64,000 nucleotides of DNA from Schistocerca nitens (lineage: Eukaryota > Arthropoda > Insecta > Orthoptera > Acrididae): positions 707,511,389-707,575,388 of the forward strand of contig NC_064616.1 of NCBI RefSeq assembly GCF_023898315.1, read 5' to 3'. The first letter of the stretch is position 1. Every line of letters begins with the position of its first letter. Both the position numbers and the translations under genes were made by a program. Positions 63,630 to 64,000 of this stretch are shown piece by piece. The notes under the pieces are model-generated. The model was not told the origin of the DNA. It ran no database searches and saw nothing but the letters and a program-made list of their open reading frames with translations.

Positions 63630-64000
63630 TATACATCTGAAAGAGCGATTGACTCCTTTTCCACATAGTCACCAAACACATTGAGGCACTTATCATAGCG
63701 GTGGACAAGCTTTGAAACACATTCGTCGTAAAATTCTGCTGCCTGAGACTTCAGCCAGTGAGTCAGTCACCTGGAGTTCTGCGTAGTCATCAAAGTGCTG
63801 CATTGCAAGCCAGTTCTTCATCTTGGGGAGCAAGTGGAAGTTGCTTGGTGCAAGATCGGGGCTGTAGGGCGGATGAGAAAAAATTTACCGTTTGAATGAA
63901 TTAAGGAGTACTTTAGTGCGGTTTGCCATGTGAGGTTGAGCATTGTCATGCAAAAACAAAATTTTGGAAGTCAGCTTTCCTCAGCATTTGTATTAAACTG
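63630..64000 (-). pseudogene. mariner transposase, C-terminal part
   Basis: Read from the window end leftward: KILFLHDNAQPHMAN (second catalytic Asp), then FSHPPYSPDLAPSNFHLLPK (third Asp, a DD34D-type mariner). KMKNWLAMQHFDDYAELQVT and a decayed C-terminus follow. The lysine codon before IFSHPP is preceded by a stop, and other frame changes occur, so it is inactive. The first Asp and the DNA-binding domain lie beyond the window. Confidence 0.82.

Larger units (their letters stand above)
61562..64000 (-). mobile_element. mariner transposon interrupted by a LINE, cut by window end
   Basis: The left inverted repeat starts after a TA with cgagggctattcagcaagtg (61562). After about 45 bp an R4-like LINE interrupts it. 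Mariner sequence resumes near 63590 with tacattttattatatacatc and runs off the window. The transposase is on the minus strand. The right inverted repeat lies outside. Confidence 0.8.

Overview
This window looks like intergenic DNA from a large, repeat-rich insect genome, most likely an orthopteran such as a grasshopper or locust. The signs are a recurring tRNA-derived SINE with box A (tggccgagcggttc) and box B (ggttcgaatcc), an old LINE whose 3' end reads gatgtagatgtag, RTE, jockey, CR1-like and R4-like LINEs, several Ty3/Gypsy elements and Tc1/mariner transposons. I see no convincing host gene, rRNA or functional tRNA. Almost every long open frame belongs to a transposable element, and nearly all of these are broken. 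Family names are my own recognition of motifs; no database search was run.

Layout. 315-14920: an ancient minus-strand LINE is split by a Ty3/Gypsy element (Gypsy-1, 1947-13750). The 3' LTR of Gypsy-1 was itself hit by a SINE, which carries a GC-rich MITE, and by a full-length RTE LINE flanked by a perfect 12-bp duplication. 15016-20265: a decayed Tc1 element, a Tigger/pogo-like relic with inverted ends, four tRNA-type SINEs and a second Tc1 fragment. 20266-22911: no recognisable gene, but one promoter-like repeat pair. 22912-26148: an internally deleted Gypsy element (Gypsy-4) on the minus strand.

26340-39130 is the most interesting block. It holds scattered, heavily mutated remains of a double-jelly-roll DNA virus or Maverick/Polinton-like element: a penton-like gene, a major-capsid-like gene and a small conserved gene on the plus strand, and a type-B DNA polymerase on the minus strand. 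Between them lie a nearly intact Tc1 transposon, an old LINE, a pogo transposase fragment and a CR1-like LINE with an esterase-like ORF1.

39345-44830 is a minus-strand jockey-type LINE with a CAG-rich 5' region. 45040-49796 (Gypsy-2) and 56196-61069 (Gypsy-3) are sibling Ty3/Gypsy elements, complete with LTRs and 4- or 5-bp target duplications, but with broken reading frames. Between them lie SINE, Tc1, LINE and degenerate RTE fragments. 61562-64000 is a minus-strand mariner, cut off by the window end, with an R4/Dong-like LINE (restriction-like endonuclease) inserted close to its left inverted repeat.

The genes do not form a host pathway. They record successive insertions, and nesting gives relative ages: old LINE > Gypsy-1 > SINE and RTE insertions. 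The virus-like relic appears to predate at least some of the elements now lying between its pieces. All coordinates come from reading the sequence by eye; element edges without target duplications are good to about 10-50 bases.
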